A stretch of DNA of 64,000 nucleotides, taken from contig JBMNFR010000006.1 in the NCBI GenBank assembly GCA_050949415.1, forward strand, positions 186,001 through 250,000, read 5' to 3'. The stretch's first letter is position 1. Every line of letters begins with the position of its first letter. Both the position numbers and the translations under genes were made by a program. Origin of the DNA: JAAZKI01 sp012799905. Lineage in GTDB: Bacteria; Verrucomicrobiota; Lentisphaeria; Oligosphaerales; Oligosphaeraceae. The notes beneath the pieces were generated by a model. The model did not search any database. It was not told the DNA's origin and worked only from the letters and a program-made list of their open reading frames with translations. Shown here in pieces: positions 47,301 to 56,279 of this stretch.

Positions 47301-49291
47301 TGGCGCAGGCCCCGGAGGCGATTTTCGTCGCCTTTGTCATGGGCGGCCTGGGTCTCTTTGTCATCAAGATTTTACATGGGCGGTTCGAAGGAGAAATGCA
47401 GCTGCTGTTCCGGGCCCAGGAGGTATTTGACAGCGATTCAGTCGGCTTCTCGACGGTCGGCCAGTCCGCCATGCTGATTGGGGTCAACAACATGAAGCGT
47501 CGGCGCATTCGCACGGCCCTCACTACCGCCACTATCGTGCTGGTCACCTTCACTATGCTGGCGTTCACCAGCATCTCCAAGAAACTCAGCCCGACCATCA
47601 TCACCCGCTCCCAAGAGGCGCCCTACACTGGCCTGATGTACCACTGGCCCGGCAACGCCCGCATGGATGAGGCGACGCTGCGCACCTTCCAGGAAATCTT
47701 CGCCGGCCGGGCCGAACTCTGCGTCCGCCGCTGGCTCTTGCCGCCGAAAGTCGCGGATGGCGAGCTGCCGTTTAAGATCACCGCCGCCGACGGCAAGACC
47801 GCCAATATTGACGCTTTTCTCGGCCTGCCGCCGCATGACGACGGCTTTGTCAATCGCATTCCACTCTCGGCCGGTCGATTTTTTACGGATGACGATGCCG
47901 CCGAGGTGATCATCACCCAGAGCCTGGCCAAGGCGCTTAAACTTTCGGCCGACAATCTCGGCGAGCCGCTCACGTACGAGGGACGCCCGTACCAAATCGT
48001 CGGCATCCTTGACGACGCCCAGTTCTTGCAGCTGAAGGACATCAATCAGCGCCCCATCATCCCGATCAAGGCGCTGTTGCAGCAGGCGTCCGGCGAACAG
48101 GACTTGGCCGCCATGGCCGCTGGTGACGAGGAGTCTGACACCGGCATCTTCTACACGGACCTGTCAGCGCTGGTGCTGCTGCCCTCCGGCGCCTGCCGGC
48201 AGATCGGCGGCCAGCCGTACAGCCTGTCAGTAAAGCTGCATGACAACACCGGAATCTGGCCGGTCGTCGACGAGCTGTTGACGATCACGAACGCGAGCAA
48301 ATTCTACCTTGCGAGCACCGATCCGTTTTACATCGGCGAATCAGCCAAGCGCTCCACCAGTCCCGGAGTCTACTACATTGGCGAGGGCTACCGCACCTCA
48401 ATCGGCGGCTTGGCGTTCCTGCTGATTCCACTGCTCATCTCCAGCACCATCATCCTGAACACGATGCTCGGATCAGTGTACGAACGCAAGGCTGAAATCG
48501 CCATCTACAACGCCGTCGGCCTTAATCCAACCCACATCGGCATGTTCTTCCTGGCGGAAGCGTTCGTTTACAGCGTCATCGGCTCGGTCGGAGGCTATCT
48601 CATCGGACAGATGACGAGCATCTTCCTGACCAGAACCGGCCTGATTACGGACATCAACCTCAACTTCTCCTCGCTGAGCGTCGTCTACGTCATTCTCTTC
48701 ACAGTCGCCGTCGTCTTGTTGTCGACGATCTATCCCTCCATGGTGGCGACGCGCGCCGCAGTGCCCTCCGGCAAGCGCAAATGGTCGCTGCCGCCGCATG
48801 ACGGCAAGGAGATGCGGGTCGTCTTCCCGTTCATCTATCAGCCCCGGCTTATCTACGGCATTAACGGCTATCTGGCTGACTATTTCAGCCGCTACACCGA
48901 GGCCTCCTTCGGCGATCTGATCGCCCACTGCACCAGTTGCGTCAAGGAGGTTGACGCGCAGGGGCGCGAGGTGCTCAAGGTCACTTACGACGTCGCATTG
49001 GCGCCCTTTGACCTCGGCGTCACCCAGGAACTCCTGTTCACCACTGCGTACGATGACCGCGTGCAGGCGTATCGCCTGGTTCTGCTCAACACCCGGATGT
49101 CTGGCCAGGACTCCAATTGGACGGCGACCAACCAGCCGTTCCTGGAAAAGATGCGCACATACCTGCTGCACTGGCGCAACCTCAGCCCGGCTGAGTATGC
49201 TGACTTTAACCGCAAAGGCGAGGAGTTGTTTGCGCGGAACGGACAACCGTCGACTTCTCCCGATGCCACGAATCAACCACCCTCTTGCTGA
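44339..49291 (+). CDS. Giant FtsX-type permease with degenerate M28-like domain
   Basis: 1650 residues, GTG start. A signal-like N-terminus (SLLIALVAAILPLLPTVSA) is followed by a periplasmic part resembling M28 peptidases with a PA-like insert. There, LITAPLDS and GAQDGAN (about 246-268) stand where the metal ligands usually are, but the first His and the EE pair (here CAVNAH) are missing, so it is probably not an active peptidase. Membrane segments cluster at about 935-1013 and 1055-1080, and three more at 1357-1478, giving an FtsX core with a large periplasmic loop between 1080 and 1357. A cytosolic tail of about 170 residues ends the protein. The ATPase of the operon should drive it. Confidence 0.85.
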   Translation: MFFHKSLLIALVAAILPLLPTVSAADFNLVAEWEALFGGVASRLPGSPGNLEVEKRVAARFEASGLEHGEMVFTAPAFIPGKASITLDNGATYPLMTLHPTLYRPGNFKQRSFRAPLRDGGRGTEQDLGRLNGQSLQGAIVLLDFDCGEEWQRFLRFGTIGFIFIDSSNDSHAQAAAKIFGTEAAVPRYLISAEQGAALRQTLAEKTITAQIDAEPSRWENRDLRNLWAIVPGSSDELSGEVMLITAPLDSNCVVPELGQGAQDGANLLMLMRLFDEFRANPPARTVLFCAVNAHTQNYLGERILAWNLLVPRLTVEKALDAINNDLRTEEMLLGHYSTLNLNPPTQEDEAFLIRLRDLIDASTGKNFSVKEPVVDLARREVNSLKAKQLHLNRENLPPEVLQERTAAIEKHRSHYVNVLTLFNKVGIRTALSDLDEMELDILRGYINEIISTRTAWSEKNRREIARSGANNAIRDVLGVKTVKLALCLELTWTNNNLGLAANDVNGVARWQHKFGMNVAALAAELPELAENRSSIRFVDGMTRQGGLPEGHYFPKSSNTVTVFQAADGLPTFALRNAFSDYGRLFTTGDTFDKLNQERVQDSIRLTASLVRALLEDPLVTSPSELPRATAPANIWTAAWGVQVKAFKFDDFSASVLPQLPVPGTMLVLQDPRDFETPLRSGNVTTGYLALTDARATASFQAVTAANLQPNAYHYDPDFTTVLHVIDAGDAENKMSSTIHRGTMTKTLALFQGIEYPIYTRDNPATIAVTPITEHSFLVLNGRLNNAPKKFGLSGISSTFSKKTYNRMSGPASVYMEVGEPLKLLTSERIMALNTTEDDPEGDGFMRSEQLGSDLFATAVVDMSRLNHDRMEKLRGTSDELARIFLERGDEAITQFKDARSKLDWLGYLRHLHLAVGAQLKAYKRMTDITNDMLKAVVFYLALMLPFCFFMEKLLFKFKRIEQEMLAFAGMFVLTFLVFRGIHPAFRVAQAPEAIFVAFVMGGLGLFVIKILHGRFEGEMQLLFRAQEVFDSDSVGFSTVGQSAMLIGVNNMKRRRIRTALTTATIVLVTFTMLAFTSISKKLSPTIITRSQEAPYTGLMYHWPGNARMDEATLRTFQEIFAGRAELCVRRWLLPPKVADGELPFKITAADGKTANIDAFLGLPPHDDGFVNRIPLSAGRFFTDDDAAEVIITQSLAKALKLSADNLGEPLTYEGRPYQIVGILDDAQFLQLKDINQRPIIPIKALLQQASGEQDLAAMAAGDEESDTGIFYTDLSALVLLPSGACRQIGGQPYSLSVKLHDNTGIWPVVDELLTITNASKFYLASTDPFYIGESAKRSTSPGVYYIGEGYRTSIGGLAFLLIPLLISSTIILNTMLGSVYERKAEIAIYNAVGLNPTHIGMFFLAEAFVYSVIGSVGGYLIGQMTSIFLTRTGLITDINLNFSSLSVVYVILFTVAVVLLSTIYPSMVATRAAVPSGKRKWSLPPHDGKEMRVVFPFIYQPRLIYGINGYLADYFSRYTEASFGDLIAHCTSCVKEVDAQGREVLKVTYDVALAPFDLGVTQELLFTTAYDDRVQAYRLVLLNTRMSGQDSNWTATNQPFLEKMRTYLLHWRNLSPAEYADFNRKGEELFARNGQPSTSPDATNQPPSC

Positions 49292-49300
49292 CGACACATC

Positions 49301-51310
49301 ATGGCACGTTACACACAAGACAAAGAACTCGAACAATATCGCCGCCTGATGGAGCCGCCCGAGCATTTCGAGGACGGCTTCACCTGGAAGACTGTTGTCG
49401 GCGCGATATTCCTGGGAATGTTGATCATGCCTGGGAGCATGTACCTGGCGCTGGTGGTCGGCCCGGAGGCCAATATGGACACGGCCGCCCGCTGGGTGAC
49501 GATCATATTGTTTGCGGAAATCGCGCGGCGTTCCTTCAAGGAATTGAAGATGCAGGAAATCTACGTCTTCTACTACATGGCCGGGTTGGCCATGGCCTCG
49601 CCATTCCAGGGGCTGCTCTGGAAGCAGTACCTGGTGCAGTCTGAATATGCCAACGCCATGGGCGTAGCGCAGGAGATTCCCGCCTGGTGGGCGCCGGCGG
49701 CGGACATTATCCGGGAGCAAGGGCATACATTTTTCACGAAGGCGTGGCTGGCGCCGATTCTGCTTATCATCGTTGGACTCCTGGCCAGTCGCCTGGACCA
49801 GTATGGCTTCGGCTACATCTTGTACCGGATCACCAACGACGTCGAGGAACTGCCATTTCCGATGGCGCCAGTGGCGGCGGCCGGAATCACAGCCCTGGCC
49901 CAGACCAAGGACAACCTGGAGCACTGGCGATGGCGATGTTTCTCAATTGGCGCTGTCCTTGGGCTGTCCTTTGGGGTATTCTACATTGCCGTGCCAGCGA
50001 TCAGCGGGGCGCTGCTGGACAAGCCGATTCAGCCGCTGCCAATCCCTTGGGTTGACCTTACGCCGGCAGTGTCGAAATTCCTGCCGGCGGCGCCGATGAA
50101 CATCAGTTTCAATATCCTGTGGTTCTTCCAGGGCATGGTGCTGCCGTTCTGGGCCATTATCGGCGGCGCCATCGGCGTCGTCTGCGTGCTCACCCTCAAT
50201 CCCATTCTCTACCACAAGGGCATCCTGTCCCATTGGGACCCGCAGATGGACGTGATCAATACGCTGTACAGCAATAACGTTGACTTCTACCTGTCGTTCT
50301 CCCTCGGGCTGACGCTCGCCATCACCATTGTCAGCCTGGCCAAAATCTTCACGCCGGCGCTTCGGGCCTGGCGCGCGAAACGGGGCAACGCCACTGCCCT
50401 CTCCGGCAAGGCCATTGGCGAAAAACGCACCTCCGCCTGGCGGCGTCTATTCATCAATGACCCGCGCCGCGGCGACTTCTCGGTTTTCATCGCCCTGGGC
50501 ATCTATATTTTCAGCAATACGTTCTGGATTGGTCTGTCCTGCTGGCTGATCGAGGGGTTCCCGTGGAAGTTCTTTGTGTTCTACGCCGTGGTGCTGACGC
50601 CGCTTTTATCGTATGCGACCGCGAAGCTGGAGGGGCTATGCGGCCAAGCGTTGAGCATCCCCTACATCAAGGAGGCCACTTATATCCTAAGCGGCTACAA
50701 GGGCGTCAAAATCTGGTTTGCGCCGGTGCCGATTCCTAACTACGGCGTGGCGACCGTTAACTTCCGGGTTCTGGAGTTGACCGGAACCAAGATTATCAGC
50801 CAGATCAAGACCCAGCTGGTGACGGTGCCGATCGTCATCGTCGCCTCAATCATATTTTCCCAGCTGCTATGGAACATGGCGGAAGTGCCCTCGGCCGCGT
50901 ATCCCTATGCCCAGAAGATGTGGGACTTGAACGCCAAGAACTTGTGCCTGACGTACAGTTCAACGATGGAAGGCGGCTCCATGTTCATGGAAGCCTTGCG
51001 GCTCAAGTACGTCTTGGCCGGGATGGGCACCGGGGTGATTTCGTTCACGGTGCTGTCCATGCTCGGCCTGCCCACCCTGCTGGTGTTTGGCGTTGTCCGC
51101 GGCCTGGGGCAGTCGACGCCGTCCGGCATTGTTCTGGAACTCGCCGGCGCCTTGGTCGGCCGGTACTATTTCCGCAAGCGCTTCGGCGACCAGTGGATGA
51201 AATACACGCCGATTCTCCTGGCCGGCTTCTCCTGCGGCATGGGTCTCATCGGCATGGTCTCAGTCTCCTTCACCATCCTCAACAAGATGATGGCGCCGCT
51301 CATCTTCTAA
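49301..51310 (+). CDS. OPT-like polytopic membrane protein
   Basis: 669 residues with more than ten membrane segments. It resembles oligopeptide-transporter-like proteins common in PVC genomes; YGFGYILYRITNDVEELPFPMAP and NPILYHKGIL match that group. The transported substrate is unknown. Its ATG lies 10 bp after the giant permease. Confidence 0.75.
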   Translation: MARYTQDKELEQYRRLMEPPEHFEDGFTWKTVVGAIFLGMLIMPGSMYLALVVGPEANMDTAARWVTIILFAEIARRSFKELKMQEIYVFYYMAGLAMASPFQGLLWKQYLVQSEYANAMGVAQEIPAWWAPAADIIREQGHTFFTKAWLAPILLIIVGLLASRLDQYGFGYILYRITNDVEELPFPMAPVAAAGITALAQTKDNLEHWRWRCFSIGAVLGLSFGVFYIAVPAISGALLDKPIQPLPIPWVDLTPAVSKFLPAAPMNISFNILWFFQGMVLPFWAIIGGAIGVVCVLTLNPILYHKGILSHWDPQMDVINTLYSNNVDFYLSFSLGLTLAITIVSLAKIFTPALRAWRAKRGNATALSGKAIGEKRTSAWRRLFINDPRRGDFSVFIALGIYIFSNTFWIGLSCWLIEGFPWKFFVFYAVVLTPLLSYATAKLEGLCGQALSIPYIKEATYILSGYKGVKIWFAPVPIPNYGVATVNFRVLELTGTKIISQIKTQLVTVPIVIVASIIFSQLLWNMAEVPSAAYPYAQKMWDLNAKNLCLTYSSTMEGGSMFMEALRLKYVLAGMGTGVISFTVLSMLGLPTLLVFGVVRGLGQSTPSGIVLELAGALVGRYYFRKRFGDQWMKYTPILLAGFSCGMGLIGMVSVSFTILNKMMAPLIF

Positions 51311-51371
51311 ACGCCGCCCCCACCACGTCCGCCCATCTCGAACAATATTATTTCGCTGCCAGCTATAATCC

Positions 51372-54104
51372 ATGAAAAAATCCGACAACATCACTATTCG
51401 GTCCCTGGTCCTGGGCGCCCTGTTCTCAGGGGCGTTCGCGCTGTTGACCGTCATTCTGGAAAACCGCTACAACATGCTGCCGACGGCGAACCAGCTGCCG
51501 CTGTTCCCCTTCGTGATGCTGGCGTTGTTCGTCTTGCTGTTGAATCCGCTGCTGCGGCTGCTGCGCTTCATCCGGCCGCTGTCACGACCGGAGATGCTGA
51601 TCATCTTCGTGATGTGCATGGTCTCCGCAGGCATCTCGACCTTCGGCCTGACCGGCCAGCTGATTCCCATTGTCGGCGGCCTGTACAACCAGCACTGGAA
51701 CAACGACCAGACAGAGTGGAACCGCTATGTCGATCCGTACCTGAACGACAATTTCTTCATCGCTGAACCGGGCATCCAGAAGGCAGCCCAGGCGTATGCC
51801 GAGGCATTTCGCGACTTGAACGACATCCAGGCGCAGATCAAGACCATCTCGGCCTCGGAACGCACCGCCTGGCAGGAGTCCGTCGATGCTCAGGCCGCCG
51901 TTGTCCAGGAAAAGCGAGAGGCGCTGCGCGAACTGGAAAGACTGGCTTTCGCCAAAGTCCAGGTGTATCGCCGCGGCCTGCCGCGGGACAAGCGCGCTTT
52001 TCCAGGCGTGATGTTCACCAGCGACGATGATGCCAGCAGTTATTTCCGGCGTCTGGCCCGCCTCCGCCGCGGCCGCCAAGCCGCCCGTATCCTGCGGGCG
52101 GCGCCAGCGGCGGGCGATGTCGCGCCCCCGACCCTACAGACCGCAGCAGCGCTGCTGGGAACCTCGGCTGCGGCTGACAAGGTCGAGGAGCAACTCGCCG
52201 CCCTGAACGGGATCGCGGAAAGTCTGGCTGCGGAAATCAACCATATTGACAACGAACTGATCGTCCGCTACCAGGATAAGCGCAGCGCCCCGCAGATGGA
52301 AATCCGCCGGATGGAAAAGGACATCGAGAAGATGAACCAGCGGCGGACGAAGATCAACAAGGAACAGACCAAGAACGCCAAGGAGCAGGAGCGCGTTCGC
52401 AATGAAATTGAGATTTGCGGCCGGGTCGCGGAGGCAAAGGCGTCAATCGAGCAGTTGGCGACGGATTGGCCAAGGTTGGATGACAGCGCCCGGAAGAGCA
52501 GCGTTGAGACCATCCTGGCGACTTTTCCGTCCTTTGACGCCACCTTGTCGCGGTATTTTGTCGGCGATGTGCCCTGGTCGCACTGGGCGCGGCCGCTCGC
52601 GCACTGGAGCGTCTTGATCGGCTTGACCTACATAATCCTGCTGTCCTTTAATGTCCTGATCTTCCGGCAGTGGGCTTACCATGAGAAGCTGATTTTCCCG
52701 CTGGCTGAGCTGCCGGAGATTATGACCGGGCTGGAAAGCGGCAAGGCCTCCCCTGACTTGATTCCGCCGCTGTTCAAGAACGGCCTGTTCTGGGTCGGCT
52801 TCGCCATCGCCGGTGGAGTCATGGGCTGGAACCTGCTTTGCTACACTGGAGTGATGCCGGGCCTGAAGCCGCTTGACTTGATTAATTCATGGACGCCGTT
52901 CATCCGGAACAGCATGTTCAAGGGCCTGCTTTACGGCGGCCGCTCGACTATTTTCTTCACGATGATCGGGGTGGCCTTCCTGATTCCGCAAAAAGTCTCG
53001 TTCTCGCTGTGGTTCTTCCATGTCCTGTACATGATTACGCTGCTGATTATGGTCGCTCTCGGCTTTGGCCAGAACGAGGCGTCGTTCCCGACCGAATGGT
53101 GGTACACCCTCAATTTCCGCACCGCAGCCGGCGCTGGCGCCATGCTGGTGTTCTCCTCCCTGGTGCTCTGGAAATGCCGCCATATGCTGCTGTGCGCCAT
53201 CCGACCCAGCAAGCTCGAAAACGTCAGCCTAGACGAAAAGCGCGAGCTGCGCTTCTCCTCGGCGGTGTTCCTGCTTGGCTCCGCCGCCCTGGTTCTCGCC
53301 CTCTGGGGGCTGATGCACGTCAATTTCTTCTATGCGGCCTTCGGGTATGTTATTATCCTGATCACCACCATTGGCCTGATTCGAGCCGTGGCAGAAGGCG
53401 GCATCCCGGGCTTCCAGGCCCACGCCAGCCCATTCCACTACATCCGCAACCTGTTCGGGTTTGACAAGCCGTTCACCGCCCCGCACCTGATGGCGCCGCT
53501 GATGGTTTTCTACTCAATCCTGTTTCTTGACATCAAGACGTTCATCGCCCCGGCTATGGCGAATGCGCTGAAAATCCGCGATGACCTGCGCATGTCCAGG
53601 GTGCGCTATCATATTGGCGTCGTCATCGGCATCGGCGTAGCCGTGGTCGTGGCGCTGTCCGTGGCGATTATGCTGAGCTATGACATCGGGGCAGACGCCA
53701 TGCAGGGATGGTTCTACACCTCTTTCCCGAAGTCGACTTTCGCCCGAATCGGCGATATGGCAAAAGTACCGCCGACGGCGACGGCGATGGGGCGCGGATG
53801 GCTGATTGCCGGCGCCATCATCATGGCGCTGCTGCTGTACTTCCGCCAGACGATGTTCTGGCTGCCGCACCCAATCGGCATGATTATGCTGATTAACCCG
53901 CTGATGCGCGCCTATTGGTTCTCGCTGATGCTTGGCTGGCTGGCCAAGGCCCTGGTCACTAAGTATGCCAATAAAGAAACCTACACCAAGGTGCGAGGCC
54001 TGTTCATCGGCCTTATCCTTGGCGAATTCTTCATCGTCGCCCTAGCGATGGTTCTGTCCCTGATCATGCAGAAGAACCTCGGCATCACTCTGAACGTACA
54101 GTAA
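51372..54104 (+). CDS. OPT-like membrane protein with long coiled-coil insert (DUF6785-like)
   Basis: 910 residues. Membrane segments open the protein (to about residue 100) and resume after about 405, with GLTGQLIPIVGG typical of the DUF6785 group. Between them lies an insert of roughly 260 residues dominated by coiled-coil helices (EKREALRELERLA, EIRRMEKDIEKMNQRR). The insert probably reaches into the periplasm or cytosol to contact a partner. It follows the other OPT-like gene by 61 bp, so the two may act as a pair. Confidence 0.72.
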   Translation: MKKSDNITIRSLVLGALFSGAFALLTVILENRYNMLPTANQLPLFPFVMLALFVLLLNPLLRLLRFIRPLSRPEMLIIFVMCMVSAGISTFGLTGQLIPIVGGLYNQHWNNDQTEWNRYVDPYLNDNFFIAEPGIQKAAQAYAEAFRDLNDIQAQIKTISASERTAWQESVDAQAAVVQEKREALRELERLAFAKVQVYRRGLPRDKRAFPGVMFTSDDDASSYFRRLARLRRGRQAARILRAAPAAGDVAPPTLQTAAALLGTSAAADKVEEQLAALNGIAESLAAEINHIDNELIVRYQDKRSAPQMEIRRMEKDIEKMNQRRTKINKEQTKNAKEQERVRNEIEICGRVAEAKASIEQLATDWPRLDDSARKSSVETILATFPSFDATLSRYFVGDVPWSHWARPLAHWSVLIGLTYIILLSFNVLIFRQWAYHEKLIFPLAELPEIMTGLESGKASPDLIPPLFKNGLFWVGFAIAGGVMGWNLLCYTGVMPGLKPLDLINSWTPFIRNSMFKGLLYGGRSTIFFTMIGVAFLIPQKVSFSLWFFHVLYMITLLIMVALGFGQNEASFPTEWWYTLNFRTAAGAGAMLVFSSLVLWKCRHMLLCAIRPSKLENVSLDEKRELRFSSAVFLLGSAALVLALWGLMHVNFFYAAFGYVIILITTIGLIRAVAEGGIPGFQAHASPFHYIRNLFGFDKPFTAPHLMAPLMVFYSILFLDIKTFIAPAMANALKIRDDLRMSRVRYHIGVVIGIGVAVVVALSVAIMLSYDIGADAMQGWFYTSFPKSTFARIGDMAKVPPTATAMGRGWLIAGAIIMALLLYFRQTMFWLPHPIGMIMLINPLMRAYWFSLMLGWLAKALVTKYANKETYTKVRGLFIGLILGEFFIVALAMVLSLIMQKNLGITLNVQ

Positions 54105-54172
54105 AACCGGCGGACGGTCGGCGCACCGCAAAGCGCCGCTGCGACGCCAGCAACATATTTGGACTAATTTTT

Positions 54173-54859
54173 ATGACGACCACCACGCAGACACCAGCGG
54201 CCACATCGCCGTCGATTATTCCCGAGCAGCGCCATGTCACCTGGGCGGTGACCCTGCAGGTGAGTTGGGCCGGCATCAAGCGGCGTTTCTTCCGCTCTCT
54301 CATCACCATGTCGGGAGTCGTCCTGGCGATTGCGTTCTTGACCTACATGCAGGTCATGAACGACATCGTCAAGAGCTTGGTTCTGGCCAATGACACTGTC
54401 CTGAACGCCCTGCTGCAAAAGGCCGGCGTTGACATCTATGCAGCAGACTCCAGCGACCGGATGATGATCCTGCTGATCACCCTGTCGCTATTGGCCTGTC
54501 TGGTCGGCATTATCAATTCCATGCTGATGAGCGTCACCGAACGAATCAAGGAAATCGGCACCATGAAATGCCTGGGCGCGCTGGACGGCTTCATCATCCG
54601 GTCGTACTTTATCGAATCCTCGCTGCAAGGTGTGGCCGGAACCGTGCTCGGGTGCATCCTCGGGCTGATCGTCGCTTTGGCGGCTGCCGCCTCCAATTAC
54701 CACGGCTATGTGATGAAGCACTTTCCCTGGCTGAGCGTGGCCGGCTCGCTGGTCATCTCCCTGCTCATCGGCACGCTCCTGTCGGTGGTCGCCGCCATCC
54801 TGCCGGCTTACTTAGCCGCCAAAAAACAGCCCGTTGACGCGATGAGGGTAGAAGAATGA
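54173..54859 (+). CDS. Compact FtsX-family ABC permease
   Basis: 228 residues, about half the usual MacB/LolC length. One N-terminal segment (SGVVLAIAFLTYM) is followed by only about 45 residues before three C-terminal membrane segments (LLITLSLLACLVGI; GVAGTVLGCILGLIVALAAA; LVISLLIGTLLSVVAAILP) that contain SVTERIKEIGTMKCLGA, the coupling-helix motif. The large periplasmic domain is missing. It overlaps the ATPase gene by 4 bp (ATGA). Confidence 0.85.
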   Translation: MTTTTQTPAATSPSIIPEQRHVTWAVTLQVSWAGIKRRFFRSLITMSGVVLAIAFLTYMQVMNDIVKSLVLANDTVLNALLQKAGVDIYAADSSDRMMILLITLSLLACLVGIINSMLMSVTERIKEIGTMKCLGALDGFIIRSYFIESSLQGVAGTVLGCILGLIVALAAAASNYHGYVMKHFPWLSVAGSLVISLLIGTLLSVVAAILPAYLAAKKQPVDAMRVEE

Positions 54860-55602
54860 GCATTTCCGAAGACATTATCGTCAAGGCCAGCGGCGTCACC
54901 AAAGTCTACCAGTTGGGGGCGGAGGCCGTGCACGCATTGCGCGGCATCGACCTTGAGGTGCGGCGCGGCGAATACCTGTCGATTCTCGGCCCTTCCGGCT
55001 CCGGCAAGTCGACCTTCTTCAACATGGTCGGCGGCTTGGACAGGCCGACCGAGGGCAATGTCGAAGTTGACGGCTATTGCCTGCAAGAACTCAATCAGAA
55101 GCAGCTGGCCTGGGTGCGCTGCCATAAGATGGGATACATCTTTCAGTCCTTCAATCTTATTCAGACCATGACCGCACTGGAGAACGTCTCTTTGCCGCGC
55201 ATTTTTGCAGGGGAGACGCCGGCTCAGGCGCGCGAGGCCGCGGCTGAGATTCTCACCGTCGTCGGCCTCGGTCACCGCCTGACCCACCTGCCTAGCCAGG
55301 TCTCCGGCGGCCAGCAGCAACGCATCGCCATCGCCCGCGCCCTGGTCAACCGACCAAGCATCATCCTGGCTGACGAACCGACCGGCAACCTAGACCTGAA
55401 AACCGGCGAGGAAATCATCCATCTGCTCGGCGAGATGAAGGAAAAATTCGGCATCACGGTCATCACCGCAACTCATGATATGAAAATGCTGAGCGCCTCA
55501 GATACGGTCGTTTGGATCAAAGACGGCCGCGCCGACCGCATCGCCCGAAAAGGCGAATTCGAAGTCTCGATTGGCACTATCGACGGCAAGACCCTGGCGT
55601 AG
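54856..55602 (+). CDS. ABC transporter ATP-binding protein (LolD/MacB type)
   Basis: 248 residues with GPSGSGKST, QVSGGQQQRIAIARA, IILADEPTGNLD and TATHD. It is paralogous to the ATPase at 43117 and closes the translationally coupled permease-ATPase pair. Confidence 0.92.
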   Translation: MSISEDIIVKASGVTKVYQLGAEAVHALRGIDLEVRRGEYLSILGPSGSGKSTFFNMVGGLDRPTEGNVEVDGYCLQELNQKQLAWVRCHKMGYIFQSFNLIQTMTALENVSLPRIFAGETPAQAREAAAEILTVVGLGHRLTHLPSQVSGGQQQRIAIARALVNRPSIILADEPTGNLDLKTGEEIIHLLGEMKEKFGITVITATHDMKMLSASDTVVWIKDGRADRIARKGEFEVSIGTIDGKTLA

Positions 55603-55654
55603 GCAGCATCGTCGAATCCCGGTTAAACTGAAAAACAGAGGAGGGCGGATCATC

Positions 55655-56242
55655 ATGCGGACGTGGAGCCTGCTATGGGCGGGCGTCTTGGCGCTTCTTC
55701 TCAGCAGCGGCTGTCGAACGATTACGGTGCAGCCGCCGGAACGCCCGGTGGCTAATCTTTTTCCCACCTTGATGCCCATGAGCAGCTTGCAGTCGTTCCA
55801 ACCCCGTCCTACGACAGGGGAGCAGATTGCCGCACTTCTCGCCCAAACCGGCTGCCTGGAACTCCTGCAAGAGGCCGGCATGCTCGATACGGAATTGAGC
55901 GTCTTGGTACGCGGCATCGAAAGGCGTGGCTATGCAGAAATCGACGCCCGCCGCGCCCGTACATCGTTGCTTTGGCTCATCGTCGCCAGCCTCGACCAAG
56001 AGACCTGGAAAATCGCCGCCGGCTTCACGGATTATCCGCCTAGCCAGTGCCGAGCCGGGTTGTCCGCCCAGGGAGAACCGGCCGGAACAGCGCGGCTGAG
56101 CACCAACCTGAACCAGCCGCCAGCTCCATTTTGGAGCAGCACCCAAGACGGCGTCCGTACGGAACTATTTCGCCTCCTGGCCGACGACGATAAAACCGAC
56201 CGCTGGCAAATGCACTGGCAAATGCCGAACCAGGCGAAATGA
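55655..56242 (+). CDS. Lipoprotein of unknown function
   Basis: 195 residues with a lipobox (LLLSSGC, Cys 20), so it should be lipid-anchored. The rest shows a helix AALLAQTGCLELLQEAGML and beta-rich stretches; no family is recognised. GAGGAGGG precedes ATG 55655; an upstream in-frame start would remove the signal peptide from its N-terminal position. Confidence 0.8.
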   Translation: MRTWSLLWAGVLALLLSSGCRTITVQPPERPVANLFPTLMPMSSLQSFQPRPTTGEQIAALLAQTGCLELLQEAGMLDTELSVLVRGIERRGYAEIDARRARTSLLWLIVASLDQETWKIAAGFTDYPPSQCRAGLSAQGEPAGTARLSTNLNQPPAPFWSSTQDGVRTELFRLLADDDKTDRWQMHWQMPNQAK

Positions 56243-56279
56243 AGTCAGGGCAGGGTAGGGCAGGGTAGGGCAGGGCAGC
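56243..56279. repeat. GGGCAGGGTA short tandem repeat
   Basis: About three units of AGGGCAGGGT between the lipoprotein stop and the methyltransferase start, also a possible ribosome site. Confidence 0.6.
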
